Below, one piece after another: positions 60,962 through 64,000 of a stretch of 64,000 nucleotides of DNA. Each line of letters opens with the position of its first letter. Positions within the stretch are counted from its first letter, which is position 1. The notes beneath the pieces were generated by a model. The model was not told the origin of the DNA, did no database searches, and saw only the letters and a program-made list of their open reading frames with translations. Source of the stretch: Lagopus muta (lineage: Eukaryota; Chordata; Aves; Galliformes; Phasianidae); NCBI RefSeq assembly GCF_023343835.1, contig NC_064447.1, positions 9,010,501 to 9,074,500 of the forward strand. Reading direction: 5' to 3'. A program made the position numbers and the translations under genes.

Positions 60962-63900
60962 CTGCAAAGGAGAAGGAGAAGTGAGCAGAAGCCCAGAGAT
61001 TCCCCACTTGTTGGGGGGGAGCTGTATCTCAGGACCCTCAGCCCACTGGTGCTCTCCTGCTGCTTCCATTTCACTGCAGGGTACACATCCGTTGCTGTCT
61101 CTATAGGCAACAGGGGAGGAGAGCAGAGATTTGGCATCCTTCATGACGGCACAGCCTATGGCCACGGGTGACAGTGACAATTCCTTCCAGCCCAACCTAA
61201 ATGGTGGATCTGCCCAGCTGCACACACACTGCTGGACATCATCCCCTCTGCTCCACTTGCAAGTGTGCTGCTCCATCATACAACATGCATTCTGAATCCT
61301 GCTTGCTGGCTTCATCCTTCACAGGGACAGCACAGTTCCACTGCTTAAAGAGCCCTGCAAACCCTTACCCCCCTTTCCTCCCCCACCTTACCTGGGGCTT
61401 CTTTCTCCCCCCATACCCAGGGACAGGGCAGAGAACCAGACACAAGGTGGAAAACTAGGTTGCATCAAGAACCAGAGCACAAATACAGTGTCTCAACTGC
61501 CTTTGCTGCACTCTCAACATCAGCATCCTGACCCCCCTCCCTCCCCACCCACCCCCCCTCATCCCCCGAGCAGATTTATGAAAGCAACAATCTGATCCGT
61601 GCATTCATCCCTCCGTGCGATGGGACAGCAGAGATAAGGGAAACCAGCACCAGGAGATGAGCCCGTCCCTGCTGTTCTCCAGCTCCAGGCACAGCTGAAT
61701 GGGACCATTGTCCTCATACAGCCTCACTTTTTCACTTTTTTTTTTTGTGACTGCAGATCCTCTGAAAGGAGCTGGCGGTGTCAGCCCAGCAGGGAGGAAG
61801 GGGAGCACAGGGCAGCTCACACGTGGGAAAGTGGAGAGCTGCGCTCAGCTCCAGGGCAGTCGAGCGGGCACATGAGTACAGCACAGCAGGATGGGGTGGG
61901 AATGGGGAATAATCGAGGACATGTGAGGGAAAAGGGCAGAAAAAGACTCCAGAACCCTCTGCCTGCAGCCTCAGGGTGGTATCTCACTGGGCATCACCTG
62001 CTGCCTGCGTAGGCCTTCATTACGAAGAGGAGGATGGTATCACAGCTCCGCCACCCTCCCCAGCTGCAGGGGGACATTGCCACCTCTCATGGCCCTGTGA
62101 CAGCCTGCATTTGCTGGGGAAGCCCTGAAGCAGAGAAGGGTTCCTTACAGCTCCTGCCCTATCTAGGTCAGGCCAGCCAGATACTGCAACCGCCAAGGTT
62201 AGAAGTGACAAACGAGCCTAATGTGCAATTAGCCAGCATTTATTTACTCCCCTGCAAGCTCCATTCAAGGTCAACAGAGCCAGTATCTGCAAATGAAAAA
62301 AAAACAACCAAGATGAAATTTATAGACTGCAGACACGGCTGCATGTGCTGAGCAAACCAACCCAGCGAGCACCAACACCTGTCGCCCCACACCAGGAGGG
62401 CTCCCAGCCATAACCTGTCTGCAGGCTGCTGCTCCACCGAGCCCCAGAAAACCCATCTGCTCCTTTTCAGATCCACTTCTGTGCAACACCAGGTGATGCT
62501 GCTTACACCAGTACCTGTGACAGGGCACATCTCCAGAAAGGCACTGGGAGCAAACAGCTGATGTGCGGGGGTAGGAGGTGCAGATGGGCAGAAAGGTGGG
62601 GAAGCATGCAGGAAAAGCAATGGTAGAGTCCTGCACATTCCTCCCTCCTTCTCAGGCCTAGAGTTTGGGTCCTGCAGGCACCATTGCAGCACAGTAGTTC
62701 TCACTACTGGCAGCAAGAAAAGTCGCACAGATCCGACGTAGCACAGCAGATCTGCCACTGGCACAGGAGCTGGGCTGGTCCCTGCCAAGCACCACATGCT
62801 GGGGAAACCACAGTTGCCAGGGCATGTTCCTCAAAGCAGCTGCACAAAGCAAAGTGTTCTCCTTTTCGGGAAACCCCCAGACTGCCACTGGAACTCAAGC
62901 ACCGTGCAAACTGCACTGTGAGCACTGGGGAGCTCATATCACAAGCCCCCCAACAAGCCCCCAAGTCCTTCCATACAGCTGCAGCACTCGGACAGCAAAG
63001 CAGAACAGGACAGCAGAAGCATCCCAACCCAACACAGGCGCTACGAAGCACTGCCCATGGCACAACAGCCAAGCTGCCTCCAGCTCCTACAGGAGCTACA
63101 TCCTTAGAGATGGAGTAGCAGGGTTGAGAGCAAAGCAGGTACCCAAGCAAAGCACCCCATCTCCTACCCGCCTCCGAGCCATGGCCAGGACCCAGACCCG
63201 CAGCTCTGAGGACGGCTCAGTCTCCGCTCTGCATCTGGCACCTCTGGATCTGCTCCGCACAGCTCCCTGCCCCACATCCTCCACAGCTCCACCCAAACCC
63301 GCTCCCACCCTGGGAGCCAGCACTGGCCCAGAGCAGAACATTGCAGCTCCAGAGAGGGTGCTGGCAGGGGCTCAGTTTTTCCCTTCCACTCTGGATGCAG
63401 TGCCTCTACACACAGAGCTCTGGTGTCACCAGAGTGGACCTAGAGGCTTTCCCATGCCACCAGCACAGCTTGGTCACCTCTGGGCTTGCTTTGCTGGTGC
63501 AGATGCATGAGCAGAAGAAGGCATTCTACCCAAGACTACCATAGCACAAACTTCCACGCACTCACCAGGATGTGCCATAGCCACACAAAGGGGCTGCTCT
63601 TGGTCACCAGCACTGTGGGCACCCCATGAGCTGTCACAGCCACAGGATACAAAGTGTCCCACACACAGCCCCATTTCAGCCCACTCCAAGGTTTTGCTGT
63701 GCCATGGGATCAGAACTGTGGCACCCAACTATTCTGCCCACCACCAGAAGCAGGCTGCAGTGCTGCATCCCTGGCAGAACAGGACACCGTGGGAACACCT
63801 CCTGCTCCTTATAGAGCTAGCTTTGGCCAGAAACAGTTACACTGAACAGCAAAGCCTTGTTTGCTCCCATTGCCATCCTGTTGCAGCTTCAGATGTGCAT

Positions 63901-64000
63901 GGAGAAGTGTTACTTGTCCAAGGACAGCAGTCAAAACAGTGTGAAGAGGAGAGACTGCAGCAGTGCTCAGTTCCAGCTGTGCTCATGCACCAGAGCAACA
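60962..64000 (-). other. NHERF2: NHERF2 intron 1 (part)
   Basis: No match to the expected exon 1 (GYGFHLHGEKG-like and VEVNGVNVEG-like products, strong donor, CpG island) is found on the minus strand. A T10 run at about 61736-61746 and pyrimidine-rich sequence at 61530-61560 are the only landmarks. Confidence 0.55.

Noticed and set aside
61605..61820. Minus-strand frame containing KKKSEKVRLYEDNGPIQLCLELE
   Set aside because: It looked protein-like, but it has no matching phase or splice partner in NHERF2, and the Lys run comes from an A10 tract. It may be chance; a protein search would settle it.
62824..63510. 228-codon plus-strand open frame near the right edge
   Set aside because: Composition is Ser/Thr/Pro/Ala-rich without domain or conserved motif, and it lies in an NHERF2 intron. 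Long chance frames are expected in this GC-rich stretch.
63560..63580. Donor-like CCTGGTGAGTG on the minus strand, considered as the end of NHERF2 exon 1
   Set aside because: The preceding sequence does not encode PDZ1 residues such as VEVNGVNVEG in any frame.

Overview
The window is nuclear DNA from a bird, most likely a galliform close to chicken. The evidence is split genes with GT-AG introns, several short 3'-end fragments of the avian CR1 retrotransposon, and a CpG-rich two-way promoter. No operons, ribosome-binding sites, CRISPR arrays or tRNA genes were seen. The gene order NHERF2 (SLC9A3R2) - NTHL1 - TSC2 is the same as in human 16p13.3. The corresponding chicken region is, from general knowledge, on chromosome 14; the sequence alone does not prove the species.

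Layout. Positions 1-170 may hold the 3' end of a plus-strand gene, by synteny PKD1. The minus strand from about 520 to 31.85 kb is TSC2 (tuberin). I resolved 40 coding exons, each with GT/AG borders and continuous reading phase; they give a 1809-residue protein. The 69-nt alternatively spliced exon known in mammals was not found, and the flanking exons join in frame without it. At about 31.77-31.91 kb lies a bidirectional promoter with a ZNF143-type element and two opposed ETS sites. It separates TSC2 from NTHL1, which runs rightward in six exons (31,913-36,644) and encodes a 281-residue endonuclease III-type DNA glycosylase with intact catalytic Lys and Asp and a complete 4Fe-4S motif. From about 37.56 kb to the right edge, the minus strand carries NHERF2, the two-PDZ scaffold of Na+/H+ exchanger regulation. 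Exons 2-7 are present. Exon 1, with the start codon and the first half of PDZ1, is not visible and probably lies beyond 64 kb. Its second intron is about 15.4 kb and holds AT-rich islands, a GC-box/E-box cluster, a perfect (TAA)n microsatellite and old repeats.

Function. The three genes act separately: TSC2 restrains mTORC1 through its Rheb-GAP domain, NTHL1 starts base excision repair of oxidised pyrimidines, and NHERF2 ties transporters and receptors to ezrin/actin. The physical link most likely to matter is the shared TSC2/NTHL1 promoter. I found no unknown multi-gene system. The most useful leads are candidate regulatory elements in NHERF2 introns, lineage changes in TSC2 (lost exon, shifted Ser-Pro at residue 540), and two apparent ancient MIR-type SINEs.
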